Shown: one piece after another, positions 10,766-19,722 of the stretch | Numbering within the stretch: position 1 is the first letter of the stretch | How the letters are laid out: each line of letters begins with the position of its first letter | Assembly: GCF_900635815.1 (NCBI RefSeq) | Contig: NZ_LR134173.1 | Coordinates: 3,132,001 to 3,196,000 of the forward strand | Direction: 5' to 3' | DNA from: Legionella cherrii | GTDB lineage: Bacteria; Pseudomonadota; Gammaproteobacteria; Legionellales; Legionellaceae | Length of the DNA stretch: 64,000 bases | Notes under the pieces: generated by a model | Told to the model about the DNA's origin: nothing | Seen by the model: the letters and a program-made list of their open reading frames with translations, nothing else | Database searches by the model: none | Position numbers and translations under genes: made by a program

Positions 10766-11239
10766 TCAATGACAAGCACAGCTAGGTGATTGAGAGCCAT
10801 CTTTACAAGTTAGATAACCAGTAGATTTATTGCATTGACCTACCCCACCGTGTTTCGAACAACAACCTTTATTACTTGTACCGTTGGTCGTAGTACTTGT
10901 TGTACTGGTTGCAGGTTTAGTAGTAGTCGATTTTCCACTCCACCAGTGAGTTTTAGGCTTGGTTGTAGTTGTAGGAGTAGTTGTCGTAGTTGGAGGAGTA
11001 GCAGTTGTTTTTTTGGTAGTTTTTTGCTTAGTCGATGTTGTAGTCTTTTCTTTCTTACACTTACACGTTGGTGACGCCGTACCATCCTTACACATTTGAA
11101 AGCCAGTCGTTTTATTACAGGAGGCTACCCCGCCATGCCCTGAACAACATGCCGCATATACCGCTAACGGACTACTCAGTAAAAAAAGAACAGCTACAAG
11201 CTGGTTTATCCATCTAGAAGCCCTATTAGTATTTTTCAT
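10766..11239 (-). CDS. Secreted protein with two Cys-rich modules joined by a Thr-rich linker
   Basis: The start at 11239 is chosen because GGAG lies 6 bases upstream; the frame is open nine codons further. The product has a signal peptide (hydrophobic AVLFLLSSPLAVYA), then a module of the form CCSGHGGVASCNKTTGFQMC...SPTCKC. A 60-70 residue linker rich in Thr, Lys and Pro follows, and then a second module of the same plan (CCSKHGGVGQCNKSTGYLTC...SPSCACH) reaches the stop. Each module has six or more cysteines, so disulfide bonding in the periplasm or outside the cell is likely. The module is seen as a short secreted domain in many bacteria, with no function I can name. The low-complexity linker looks surface- or matrix-exposed. 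Confidence 0.75.
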   Translation of the reverse strand: MKNTNRASRWINQLVAVLFLLSSPLAVYAACCSGHGGVASCNKTTGFQMCKDGTASPTCKCKKEKTTTSTKQKTTKKTTATPPTTTTTPTTTTKPKTHWWSGKSTTTKPATSTTSTTTNGTSNKGCCSKHGGVGQCNKSTGYLTCKDGSQSPSCACH

Positions 11240-11375
11240 TTGAAACTCCATTTTCGTCCATGACATTAATAATATAGACCATATTTATTAAAACGACACA
11301 AAGGTTGATACCCCTAAACATGGACATACAAAATTAATATCCACACATAAGTTACACGCCCAATTTGCTTTAAAC

Positions 11376-11627
11376 TTAATTGCCTTCTTTAAATCCAAAA
11401 AGTCCTTTAATCTTGGCAAAAAAACCTTCAGCCTCTGCTTCGAGCTCTCGTAAGTCGCCCAACTTTTGAACGATACCCAGTTCCTCTTCATTGAGTTCCA
11501 CACCAATTTTACTTAATGCTTGTTGGGGATCATCTTTTAATTCACTAAAAAAGTTAGGATCGTTTTTAATCGCTTCCATTACTGCCATCACTTTGGGGCT
11601 TTGGCTTGTAAGTGTACTGAAATCCAT
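11376..11627 (-). CDS. Small NHLP/Nif11-like leader-type peptide, possible RiPP precursor
   Basis: This is an 83-residue acidic peptide. The ATG at 11627 has AAGGAG 8 bases upstream; an ATG two codons earlier is too close to it. The middle reads FFSELKDDPQQALSKIGVEL followed by NEEEL, which matches the pattern (L..DP..AL...GieL..eE) of NHLP and Nif11-type leader peptides of ribosomally made natural products. The C-terminal tail GFFAKIKGLFGFKEGN is amphipathic and would be the core or a membrane-active segment. There is no GG cleavage site and no Cys. No modification enzyme or peptidase transporter lies nearby, so the RiPP reading is inference. It could instead be a stand-alone small protein. 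Confidence 0.6.
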   Translation of the reverse strand: MDFSTLTSQSPKVMAVMEAIKNDPNFFSELKDDPQQALSKIGVELNEEELGIVQKLGDLRELEAEAEGFFAKIKGLFGFKEGN

Positions 11628-11728
11628 AATCATGACTCCTTAGATGATTAAACATAAACATATAGTTATTTTAGTACATAAATTAATCAATTCTATCGAT
11701 AATCCTTATACCATACCCGTGATTTAAA

Positions 11729-12103
11729 TCATGCTGTATAAAATTGACATTGTTCCAATCCCTGAGTACAAACAAAACCATTTAACGTCTCAATCCAACT
11801 GTAATCCTGACGCGATGGGATTTTAGTTAGGGCCTGCCACCAAATGGAGTAATCACCCGCTGAGCTCCTATAAGTACAAACCACTCCTTGTCCATACCCA
11901 GCAACTAAAATATTTGCCCGAACAAAATAGGTATTCTCATCCCCTTGCGGGGGATTAGGTGAATAAGGATTGACAGTCCACGGAGCTGGTGGCACGCCCC
12001 ATTTTAATGAAGTCGTTTGCGGATCAGGACAATTCGTCGCATAACCAACCCCAACAAATTGCGCAAGAAAAAAACTAAATAGGATAAAATGATATTGCCT
12101 CAT
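11729..12103 (-). CDS. Small secreted protein of unknown function
   Basis: This is a 124-residue product with a clear signal peptide (YHFILFSFFLAQFVGVGYA) followed by TNCPDPQTTSLKWG and a Trp/Tyr-rich domain with four cysteines, the last three in VVCTY, FVCTQ and EQCQF. The CPDP start after the signal peptide recalls the DUF3757-type small periplasmic proteins, but this is a tentative match. ATG 12103 is preferred over the upstream GTG three codons away. It is the third of three small minus-strand genes of which two are exported. No function is proposed. Confidence 0.65.
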   Translation of the reverse strand: MRQYHFILFSFFLAQFVGVGYATNCPDPQTTSLKWGVPPAPWTVNPYSPNPPQGDENTYFVRANILVAGYGQGVVCTYRSSAGDYSIWWQALTKIPSRQDYSWIETLNGFVCTQGLEQCQFYTA

Positions 12104-12196
12104 AAAACTCACTTTTATAATTAGCTATTTTTTAAATAATAATATACTAAAACCCATTGTGAGAATTTATTTCTTTGTTATAATGGCCGCTCAAAT

Positions 12197-12283
12197 GCCT
12201 GGGTGGCGGAATTGGTAGACGCGCCGGATTCAAAATCCGGTGGTGGTGACACCGTGTGGGTTCGAGTCCCACCCTAGGTACCA
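12197..12283 (+). tRNA. tRNA-Leu (anticodon CAA)
   Basis: An 87-base class II tRNA. The acceptor GCCTGGG pairs with CCTAGGT before ACCA, the D-loop is GGCGGAATTGGTAGAC, and the anticodon stem ccgga/tccgg encloses ttCAAaa. A long variable arm (tggtggtgacaccgtg) and T-arm GGGTTCGAGTCCC follow. CCA is encoded. The anticodon CAA reads UUG leucine codons. Confidence 0.96.
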
Positions 12284-12570
12284 TTAACTTATTTATTTTC
12301 TAGACATCACATCCCTTCTAAAAAAATCCATAAGCAACTTTAATTTTAAAAATAATTAAAGACTTCTCAACTCCAAATTAACCTTATTAAACGTTTTCTC
12401 TCATTGTTGCGCTATGCTGATGCAGGTCGGGCCTTGGCCCGACATTTCCTTAAATACAAAAGCATGATGGAACTTTTTTTGGGACCCAACAACTTTTTAA
12501 ACCAAAAAATAAAACCAGCCTATACTATAAAGAAGAATGACATGCGCTTTACGCAACTTAAGGAATTAAG

Positions 12571-13161
12571 ATGTCGACCAAGTGGATTAAGAGTCATCTG
12601 ACTTTGATAGCAGGACTTTCATTACCCGTTCTACTGATGCTTGTATTTGTTGTTTCTAATTTTTCTTTTTTAAAATCTGATCCACCACGTTATAGTCTCC
12701 TATTTTCTGTCTTGGACTCCTCATCGGGCTCCTTTCCGGTGCAAGTGAATCTAATCGTTAAAAATGATAAATTGGTGGCTCAATACTCAAAAACTCAAAA
12801 TAATTACTGGGGAATAAAAAAACTCTACTTATTTGATGCAAAAACACAAAAAGTACGTGAACTCCCTTTAGATTTCCCTAATTTTAAAGATAACTCCAGT
12901 TTTAAAGAGGAAGCGGTGCAATCAGCCCAACAATTTAAACTGGATACCTCACTGGAGTCTCCTGATGGCTATGTTTTGTATACAGACAATAATAATTTGA
13001 ATACTGGATTGTTGTCCGATCTTCTGATTGGTAATAACTATAAAAATAATTATATTTGTCTTAAAAAAGACGCTACGTGCTTTAAATTATCCAACCCTAG
13101 TTTAGGACGCTATTTTACTTCGAGTAATGTCCAATTTATTGGCTGGATTAACCATGAATAA
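12571..13161 (+). CDS. Membrane-anchored hypothetical protein, partner of DUF2157 gene
   Basis: The 196-residue product has one N-terminal transmembrane helix (about residues 10-32) and a polar, probably periplasmic, domain that ends with a Cys pair (YICLKKDATC). AAGGA lies 5 bases before the ATG. The stop codon overlaps the start of the next gene (ATGAATAA), so the two form a coupled unit. Proteins encoded before DUF2157 genes are often of the GDYXXLXY/DUF4401 kind, but I cannot see those motifs here. The function is unknown. Confidence 0.6.
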   Translation: MSTKWIKSHLTLIAGLSLPVLLMLVFVVSNFSFLKSDPPRYSLLFSVLDSSSGSFPVQVNLIVKNDKLVAQYSKTQNNYWGIKKLYLFDAKTQKVRELPLDFPNFKDNSSFKEEAVQSAQQFKLDTSLESPDGYVLYTDNNNLNTGLLSDLLIGNNYKNNYICLKKDATCFKLSNPSLGRYFTSSNVQFIGWINHE

Positions 13162-14377
13162 AGAGCAAGCGTTACAAAAAATCGTTGATCTAGCCAAACA
13201 ATATCAAATTGAAATTAAAGAAATTGCCATCGCATTGAAACCGAATCAATCTACAAGCCCAACAGATCAAAGCAGCTGGCTAAATAAACTGTACAGTTAC
13301 CTAGGCGGCATCTTAATCTTTGCAGGTATTTGCGCACTGATTGTGATGAAATGGGAAGAATTCAATTTCTACGAACGTGTGACCTTGACTTTAGGTTTTG
13401 GCTTCTCGTCCTATATTTTGGCATTTGTATGCTTCAAACACCCTAATTATCAAAAAACTGCGACGCCATTATTGCTGATCGCCTTATTCCTTGAACCAAC
13501 GGGACTAATCATCTTATTGCAAGAGTATCCTACGCTCCTGCCAATCGGGTGGTTATTCATCATAGTCATTATCTACTTTACCCATCAACATCTTGCAATT
13601 ATATGGGATAAGACATTCATTCTTGCAATCACCACGGTTGTATTTGGATGTATCCTTTTTTCCTGTACAACAGGGACTAATCGAATTTTTCTAAATCTAG
13701 GTTTTGGATTTTTAACTTTTCTTCTGGGTCTTTACTATCAAGACAAATCATCCAAAATATCCGCTCCATTATTTCTTGTTGCCGCAGTTCTTGAAGCCGG
13801 TGGCTTGCTCACTTTTATATCACAACATACTTCGATACTGATGCCAACATGGGGGGTACTTTTTGTAAGCTTTATACTCTTTTTACAATATGGCATTACA
13901 TTTATAAGCACACGACTTACAGTACTGGCTTTTATTACGTTGGTTTTCCTCTACTCCTTTTTCCTGGCAGCATTTGAATTACTTGGAGTACCAGAGCGCT
14001 TAAAATGGTTTGTACTCAGTAGCTCATTATTAGCTGTCAGTTCGTTTATAAATCATTCGAAATACCAAAGCATTGCTGGATTACTCTTTTTCATATCATC
14101 AGTGGTACTACTTTCAGTAACCTTCGATGTCGTTAAAGATAAACCCTATGAAATACTCTATTTGGGATTAGCTTGTGGATTAATTTATATGGCAATAATA
14201 GAAAGCAGCCGCGTCTTACTCTTCATCTCGAGTTTGGCCACCCTGTGCTTCATTTTGTATTTTTCAAGCCAACATTTCCCTCACACCATTGGCTGGCCAA
14301 TTACACTGATAATAATTGGACTACTCTTAGTGGGGGTTAGTGGTATTGTTATCAAATTAAATAAAAAATATATGTAA
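13154..14377 (+). CDS. DUF2157-type polytopic membrane protein
   Basis: The 407-residue protein starts with a soluble stretch of about 50 residues (MNKEQALQKIVDLAKQY...), followed by ten or more hydrophobic segments. The first, LYSYLGGILIFAGICALIV followed by MKWEEF, is the DUF2157 hallmark. The start is taken at 13154 because it overlaps the previous stop (ATGAATAA). An open frame extends nine codons upstream but would overlap further. The family has no established function; it is an inner-membrane protein. Paired with the preceding anchored protein, it may form a two-component membrane complex, which is inference. Confidence 0.72.
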   Translation: MNKEQALQKIVDLAKQYQIEIKEIAIALKPNQSTSPTDQSSWLNKLYSYLGGILIFAGICALIVMKWEEFNFYERVTLTLGFGFSSYILAFVCFKHPNYQKTATPLLLIALFLEPTGLIILLQEYPTLLPIGWLFIIVIIYFTHQHLAIIWDKTFILAITTVVFGCILFSCTTGTNRIFLNLGFGFLTFLLGLYYQDKSSKISAPLFLVAAVLEAGGLLTFISQHTSILMPTWGVLFVSFILFLQYGITFISTRLTVLAFITLVFLYSFFLAAFELLGVPERLKWFVLSSSLLAVSSFINHSKYQSIAGLLFFISSVVLLSVTFDVVKDKPYEILYLGLACGLIYMAIIESSRVLLFISSLATLCFILYFSSQHFPHTIGWPITLIIIGLLLVGVSGIVIKLNKKYM

Positions 14378-14389
14378 CAGCTACCACAT

Positions 14390-15649
14390 TTACCTAATGG
14401 GATTCAATTCGCCCTCTTTTTCTACTTCATCCACATTTTGTCGATTTGCTTTAGTTTGTTCCTTAATCATAATTAAAAATGGAATGAATAACAGAGCAAA
14501 TAAAATTGAGAGTTGGTACAAACCTACCCAGCCGATTGCTATTTGAATCGTTGCTGCAACTGGTCCGGATAGAATACGAGGTAATGTAGATAGAGCAACA
14601 AGCATCGAAAATTGGGTTCCGGTATACTGTTTGTCAACTAAACGCATGAATAAAGCAACAAGCGCTGTAGACCCCATTCCCGCTGCAAAATTATCAAAAA
14701 ATACTGCAATTGCCAATAATGTAATATTTTTTCCTGTTATTGCCAAAGCAACAAATAGGACATTGGTTAATGCTTGCAACAATCCAAAGATCAGTAACGA
14801 GCGATACAACGAATAACGCATCAATAAAAATCCTGCACACAAGCCGCCAAGTAAAATGGAACCGACTCCTAGCATTTTATTGATGTAGCCGATGGTCTCT
14901 AAAGAAAAACCAAGCCCTTGAATTAAGAAAGGCATAACAATACCACTGGTAGTCGTTGTAAAAGCTTCACCTAACTTATAACAAAAAATAAAAAGTAACA
15001 GTGGGATAATGCCTGGACGAAATATCAATTCCTTAACGGGAGCGAGAAAAGATAAAGCAAAATTACCCTTCTCTTTGATATCAACACTGGGTTCCTCACT
15101 AAAGAAAACAGCAAACATGCCCGCAATCATTATGAGCCCCATAAAACGGTAGGTATAAGCCCAACCTAATTTTTGTGCCATAACTAAAGCCAAACCACCT
15201 GACAACAATAACGCAATTCGATAACCTAATACGGCTAAAGAAGCTCCCAAAGCATGTTCGCTCACTGGTAAATATTCTGCTCTATGCGCATCAATAGCTA
15301 CATCTTGGGTGGCAGAAAAACACGCTAAAATCAAAGCCAAAAAAGCCATTAATTTAGGATATTGCTCTGGAGTAAACCACGCCATTAAGTTGAATCCAAG
15401 GAGCAATAAAAATTGCATACTTAAAATCCAGCTTCGTCTTTTACCCATGCTAAAGAGAGAGTATCGGTCTAAAATAGGTCCCCAGAAAATACGGTAAGCA
15501 TAGGGCAAACTAACTAAACTTAAAGTTCCGGTAGCAAAAACGGACATCCCGCTGTATGCAAACCATGCCTGTAAGGTACTGCTGATTAACGCCATAGGCA
15601 AGCCAGAGGAAAAACCTAAAATGAAAACAATAAATAGTCGTTTATTCAT
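14390..15649 (-). CDS. AmpG-like major facilitator permease
   Basis: This 419-residue protein has about twelve transmembrane segments. Its N-terminal part (LGFSSGLPMALISSTLQAWF followed by WGPILDRY) and the ATQDVAIDAHRAEY motif in helix 4 are diagnostic of the AmpG family of muropeptide permeases. AmpG takes up anhydromuropeptides from the periplasm for cell-wall recycling. Legionella carries several AmpG-like paralogues, some with other substrates, so the substrate is not certain. A convergent DUF2157 gene ends 12 bases away. The start has no strong ribosome site visible. Confidence 0.85.
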   Translation of the reverse strand: MNKRLFIVFILGFSSGLPMALISSTLQAWFAYSGMSVFATGTLSLVSLPYAYRIFWGPILDRYSLFSMGKRRSWILSMQFLLLLGFNLMAWFTPEQYPKLMAFLALILACFSATQDVAIDAHRAEYLPVSEHALGASLAVLGYRIALLLSGGLALVMAQKLGWAYTYRFMGLIMIAGMFAVFFSEEPSVDIKEKGNFALSFLAPVKELIFRPGIIPLLLFIFCYKLGEAFTTTTSGIVMPFLIQGLGFSLETIGYINKMLGVGSILLGGLCAGFLLMRYSLYRSLLIFGLLQALTNVLFVALAITGKNITLLAIAVFFDNFAAGMGSTALVALFMRLVDKQYTGTQFSMLVALSTLPRILSGPVAATIQIAIGWVGLYQLSILFALLFIPFLIMIKEQTKANRQNVDEVEKEGELNPIR

Positions 15650-15693
15650 TTTGCGGAGCTCTCAACGGCGGAAAAATTGATCTTGAAAGAAAA

Positions 15694-15719
15694 CCTCACT
15701 CCGACTTTCAGGAGTGAGG
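15694..15719 (-). terminator. Rho-independent terminator of mip
   Basis: A perfect 9-bp stem (cctcactcc / ggagtgagg) with an 8-base loop lies 32 bases past the mip stop. Read on the minus strand it is followed by TTTTCTTTC, as expected for an intrinsic terminator. Confidence 0.8.
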
Positions 15720-15751
15720 TACGATAAGGAGGGAAATTCCCTTCTCATTGA

Positions 15752-16453
15752 TTAGGCAGCTTTTTTAACGGAGATCAAATGAATTTTGAAAATTAAAGTT
15801 TCATTTGGACCGATAGGACCACCAACGCTACGTGGGCCATAAGCTAAGTCTGAAGGTACGAAAATTTCCCAAGTAGAACCAGCAGGCATTAATTGTAATG
15901 CTTCAGTCCAACCAGGTATTACTTGTGATACTTGGAATGTCGCTGGTTTACCTGCTTTTTCAGTGCTGTCAAATACAGTACCATCAATTAAAGTACCAGT
16001 ATATTCAACTGTTACTGTATCAGATTTGCCTGGCTTAGCTCCTGTACCGGCTTCAATAATTTTATATTGCAAACCACTTGGCAATACAACTACACCTGAT
16101 TTTGATTTGTTGGTTGATAAGAACGCTTCACCTTTAGCCTTGTTCTCTTCAGCTTTTTTATTGAACTCGGCGCTGCGCTTTGCCATCAAATCTTTCTGAA
16201 ATTTATTCAGAACATCTTTCATTTGTTGTTCAGTCAAAATCAATTGGGCACCAGACATTCCATCTTGCATTCCTTTAGCTAATGCGTCCGGATTAATATC
16301 AATACCTTGATTTTTGAAGTTTTTTCCTAAATCAGCACCAATACTATAAGATAATTTATCTTTATCCGTAACAAGCGATGTAGCATCAGTAGCAGCCATT
16401 GCAGTAGACATTGCCAGCCCCATAATGGCCGCAGTGACCAATTTCATCTTCAT
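15752..16453 (-). CDS. mip: Macrophage infectivity potentiator, FKBP-type peptidyl-prolyl isomerase
   Basis: Mip is a homodimeric, surface-associated FKBP-type PPIase needed for efficient early infection of macrophages and amoebae by Legionella. The signal peptide [20 protein letters not shown] is followed by an N-terminal dimerization region ([16 protein letters not shown]), a long connecting helix rich in Lys/Glu, and the C-terminal FKBP domain ([40 protein letters not shown], ending [12 protein letters not shown]). It matches L. pneumophila Mip closely but with clear substitutions (for example ATGAKPGK in place of NGVKPGK), indicating another Legionella species. The start is placed at 16453, which gives a proper signal peptide and has GGGGA upstream; the frame extends 11 codons further. 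Confidence 0.98.
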   Translation of the reverse strand: MKMKLVTAAIMGLAMSTAMAATDATSLVTDKDKLSYSIGADLGKNFKNQGIDINPDALAKGMQDGMSGAQLILTEQQMKDVLNKFQKDLMAKRSAEFNKKAEENKAKGEAFLSTNKSKSGVVVLPSGLQYKIIEAGTGAKPGKSDTVTVEYTGTLIDGTVFDSTEKAGKPATFQVSQVIPGWTEALQLMPAGSTWEIFVPSDLAYGPRSVGGPIGPNETLIFKIHLISVKKAA

Positions 16454-16762
16454 AAAGAATCCCCTTGTAGTCTTTCTGTTGTGCATATCTTCTCAATTTC
16501 TTTTGGAAGTTATTGCATTGTAAAATGCATCATAATTCTGCCTAAATTCACGTGAAATTACCAGTATTTAAATGCGATTAATTGTAATTATATTACAAAG
16601 TTCATTGAATTCATGACTATCCTTAAATGCTTATCCCTGGCAGCACTGAGTAACAGCGAAGCGACGGCGAACCGAAAGTCAATAGGTTCACTATAATTAA
16701 AATAGACAAATAACTAAGATCCCTCTACACTTTGCACTAATTGTAACTAGAGATTAACCCAC

Positions 16763-18139
16763 ATGAACATCAGTGTTTTTGATTTATTCTCCATTGGAAT
16801 TGGTCCTTCAAGCTCCCATACTGTTGGTCCCATGCTTGCTGCTAATGCTTTTTTAAAATTATTGGAAGAAATGCAGCTCATGAATCAGGTACAACGTGTT
16901 AAAACCGAACTTTATGGTTCACTTGCTTTAACAGGCAAAGGTCATGGAACAGATAAAGCTATTTTAAATGGATTAGAAAACAAAGCACCTGAGACTGTAG
17001 CTCCTGAATCGATGGTTCCGCGTATGCATGAGATTCTCAGCTCCCATACGCTCAATTTAGCAGGCAAGAAAAATATTCACTTTAATGAATCAACGGATTT
17101 TCTGTTTTTGCAAAAAGAGCTTTTGCCAAAACATTCTAATGGGATGCGTTTTTCCGCTTTTGATAGCCAAGACAATTTATTAATTGCTCAAGTTTATTAC
17201 TCAATTGGCGGTGGTTTTATTACTACTGAAGAAGATTTTTCCAAAACCACTGAAGATACGAACCCACCTCCATATCCATTTTCTACCGCAGCCCAGCTCT
17301 TGGAGTTATGTCAAAATAATAATTTAAGTATTGCGGAATTAATGCTTATTAATGAAAAAACATGGCGCAGTACTGAAGAAATTCATCATGGAATTTTGGC
17401 AATTGCCAAAGTTATGGATGATTGTATTGCTAATGGGTGCAAGCATGATGGCATTTTACCAGGCGGACTTAACTTAAAAAGACGTGCCCCTGATTTATAT
17501 AAAAAGCTCATGAATGAAAAAGGCGTAAAAAGCATTTTCGAACAATCAGATATCATGAACTGGCTGAATCTTTATGCCATGGCAGTCAATGAGGAGAACG
17601 CAGCGGGTGGACGTATCGTTACGGCACCAACTAATGGGGCTGCTGGTATTATTCCTGCTGTGCTCAAATATTGCCAACACGCACATGATAGAATGAGTAA
17701 TGAGGACATTTACACCTATTTTCTTACTGCAGCAGCGATAGGCATACTTTACAAAAAAGGTGCATCTATTTCTGGGGCTGAAGTAGGATGCCAAGGTGAA
17801 GTCGGTGTTGCCTCTTCTATGGCTGCAGCTGGCCTTACAGCAGTACTTGGTGGCACTGTAGCTCAAGTTGAAAACGCAGCAGAAATCGCAATGGAACACC
17901 ATTTAGGAATGACCTGTGATCCTGTTTTGGGTTTAGTACAAATACCATGCATAGAACGTAATGCCATGGGTGCAGTAAAGGCAGTTAATGCAACACGAAT
18001 GGCACTTATTGGTGATGGTCAACATCAAATTTCGTTAGATAAAGTGATTAAAACAATGAAGCAAACAGGAATGGACATGCAAAGTATTTATAAAGAAACA
18101 TCTATGGGTGGCTTAGCAGTTAATTTACCGGAGTGTTAA
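16763..18139 (+). CDS. sdaA: L-serine dehydratase (iron-sulfur type)
   Basis: This is a single-chain [4Fe-4S] L-serine ammonia-lyase converting serine to pyruvate and ammonia. The N-terminal beta domain starts [20 protein letters not shown] and the alpha domain has [20 protein letters not shown]. Cysteines in [18 protein letters not shown] and QIPCIERN are the cluster ligands. The 458-residue length is typical. Serine is a major carbon source for Legionella, and pyruvate from this step could feed ppsA at the left of the window. Its last 15 bases overlap the convergent gene at 18125. Confidence 0.96.
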   Translation: MNISVFDLFSIGIGPSSSHTVGPMLAANAFLKLLEEMQLMNQVQRVKTELYGSLALTGKGHGTDKAILNGLENKAPETVAPESMVPRMHEILSSHTLNLAGKKNIHFNESTDFLFLQKELLPKHSNGMRFSAFDSQDNLLIAQVYYSIGGGFITTEEDFSKTTEDTNPPPYPFSTAAQLLELCQNNNLSIAELMLINEKTWRSTEEIHHGILAIAKVMDDCIANGCKHDGILPGGLNLKRRAPDLYKKLMNEKGVKSIFEQSDIMNWLNLYAMAVNEENAAGGRIVTAPTNGAAGIIPAVLKYCQHAHDRMSNEDIYTYFLTAAAIGILYKKGASISGAEVGCQGEVGVASSMAAAGLTAVLGGTVAQVENAAEIAMEHHLGMTCDPVLGLVQIPCIERNAMGAVKAVNATRMALIGDGQHQISLDKVIKTMKQTGMDMQSIYKETSMGGLAVNLPEC

Positions 18140-19153
18140 GAACGGTGTATCTGCTGTTTTGATATTTTGTATAATAAATTTCTCTAAACCAAATAGCCTA
18201 TGTTCCTCCATCACCTTATAAAATGACTGAATTTCCTCTTCTAAACACGAAGAGGAAAGTTCAGTTACAATCCCCACTAGTTTTTCCATCTTTTTATTGA
18301 CTCGCATATTCCTATACTGCTTCTCTCCACCTCTATCTTTAACAAAAAATAAATTCTTACTTATCGAATGCCATGCGGTTTCGCCCTTGGAGTTCACAAT
18401 CTCATCTTTAAGCTGTTCCGAATCACGAACTTCTTTTTCTAGTTCTGGTACAGAGTGTTTTGTTCTTAAGAGCCTGACAGGTAGAGAACTCGCAACGAGT
18501 TTAAAATCATAGATCTCATTGAGCTCCTCCTCCGTATAACAATTCGTCAGAGATTCACGAAATTGGGCCAAGGTCCTCGCTGCCTCATCTATTTTTCTTT
18601 CATGTTGATGAGACCTCATATAATCATAAACGGGGTTGTACTTATCTTGATTCGATAGCATTGAAACATTATCGGTCACAAAATAGGCGCATGTACGCCC
18701 TTTCATTTGTAATGTGTCTATGGGAATATAAATCATCAATGTACACAATTTACTTAAACTACCAAACCTCATCTTACTGCTTAATAAATTGGTTAAAACG
18801 AGTGATTGTTTGAAACCAAGCGGATCACAAATCAAAATATCTAAACCAGGAGGGGTTTCTGTTCCTTTAAAATTGAATTCTAAAAAAGACCAATGATTTA
18901 ATTGCGCACTTCCGTCCCATTTTGAAAAAGCAATTTCAAACCGCAGATCCTTGACACAACACTCAATCATTTGTTCAATAATCCCTGCTAAACAATCCAT
19001 TTCATCATAGCTCATTGCGAAAGCGTTAAATTTATCGCTACTTTTTTTCAACCGTTTTTTTAAATATAAAAAGAATGCCATAAGGTCTTCAGGGATACTG
19101 TCAGGCTTTCCACTAAGTGCGAGTAATGATTGAATGTCCGAAATATTTTTCAT
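18125..19153 (-). CDS. Hypothetical protein with clan CE cysteine-protease-like motifs (candidate effector)
   Basis: No overall family is recognised in this 342-residue protein, but the spacing of possible catalytic residues is striking. HW at 87-88 lies in a beta-like stretch (HWSFLEFNF), Asp110 lies in [10 protein letters not shown], Gln149 precedes Cys155 by six residues (QMKGRTC), and a helix-like [11 protein letters not shown] follows. The order His-Asp-Gln-x5-Cys and the Q-to-C distance are those of clan CE peptidases and acetyltransferases (Ulp1/SENP, YopJ). The C-terminal 150 residues are charged and helical with a Lys/Glu-rich end, as in Dot/Icm substrates. There is no signal peptide. 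Upstream DNA is extremely AT-rich. The fold assignment is inference. Confidence 0.6.
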   Translation of the reverse strand: MKNISDIQSLLALSGKPDSIPEDLMAFFLYLKKRLKKSSDKFNAFAMSYDEMDCLAGIIEQMIECCVKDLRFEIAFSKWDGSAQLNHWSFLEFNFKGTETPPGLDILICDPLGFKQSLVLTNLLSSKMRFGSLSKLCTLMIYIPIDTLQMKGRTCAYFVTDNVSMLSNQDKYNPVYDYMRSHQHERKIDEAARTLAQFRESLTNCYTEEELNEIYDFKLVASSLPVRLLRTKHSVPELEKEVRDSEQLKDEIVNSKGETAWHSISKNLFFVKDRGGEKQYRNMRVNKKMEKLVGIVTELSSSCLEEEIQSFYKVMEEHRLFGLEKFIIQNIKTADTPFLTLR

Positions 19154-19337
19154 AGTTATAATGATTTGATATTTAATTATTTTTTTTTATTAATCTAAAT
19201 TAGTTTAATTAAAATTGAAAATAATTTTTATTGAATTAATCAAAATACATTTTTTATTTTCAATTTGAATAAAACTTGAATTTTATGTTTTCTCGTGTAC
19301 TATAGCGCTTCTTTTTAAACCAGAGGTAATAATAATA

Positions 19338-19595
19338 ATGAAAATGAAACCCCATGAGTGGATGAATGAAGATGGAGAACTTAATCTCATTACAAGAACT
19401 CAAAAGAAATTAGCACAAGCCCCTCAATCACAAGCAATATTCTCACAATATCTCTTCTTTAAACAACATGACTTAACTGGTGCGCAACAGATTAGAAAAA
19501 ATGTGAATCATGCGATGGAAATCGCCTATGAACGAGATGTTGGATTCGGTCCGACTGAGCACGCGGATCTTCCTCACAACAAGTTTGGTTACTAA
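19338..19595 (+). CDS. Small hypothetical protein
   Basis: The product is 85 residues, hydrophilic, with no signal peptide or membrane segment. It starts MKMKPHEWMNEDGELNLITR and ends DLPHNKFGY. AGAGG lies about 9 bases upstream of the ATG, and a very AT-rich promoter-like stretch with a TATAGC box (around 19303) precedes it. It is divergent from the candidate protease gene. I do not recognise the family. Gene-like start signals and a normal amino-acid composition support it as real. Confidence 0.55.
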   Translation: MKMKPHEWMNEDGELNLITRTQKKLAQAPQSQAIFSQYLFFKQHDLTGAQQIRKNVNHAMEIAYERDVGFGPTEHADLPHNKFGY

Positions 19596-19626
19596 GATAT
19601 AAAATCCCTTTTCCCCTATCTACGTC

Positions 19627-19697
19627 ATCCCGAGACAACGAGGGATCTCCTCATTGTGACATACCATAGTCTGGAGATGCCTCGCGATGCTCGGGAT
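19627..19697. repeat. Palindromic intergenic element
   Basis: An imperfect inverted repeat: atcccgag at 19627-19634 pairs with ctcgggat at 19690-19697, and inside it ggatctcc faces ggagatgcc. A related sequence style (gagatctcgagcctagcgaggga) occurs at about 38129. It lies between tilS and the small gene at 19338. Confidence 0.6.
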
Positions 19698-19722
19698 AAC
19701 TGGATCAGGGAAGACGGGAAAT

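Noticed and set aside
10835..11085. Long Ser/Cys-rich frames in other frames of the 10766 gene
   Set aside because: They are by-products of the Thr-rich repetitive linker read in other frames; no ribosome site or family.
12404..12601. Plus-strand frame upstream of the 12571 gene
   Set aside because: Overlaps the real start of the 12571 gene in another frame and has no ribosome site or recognisable product.
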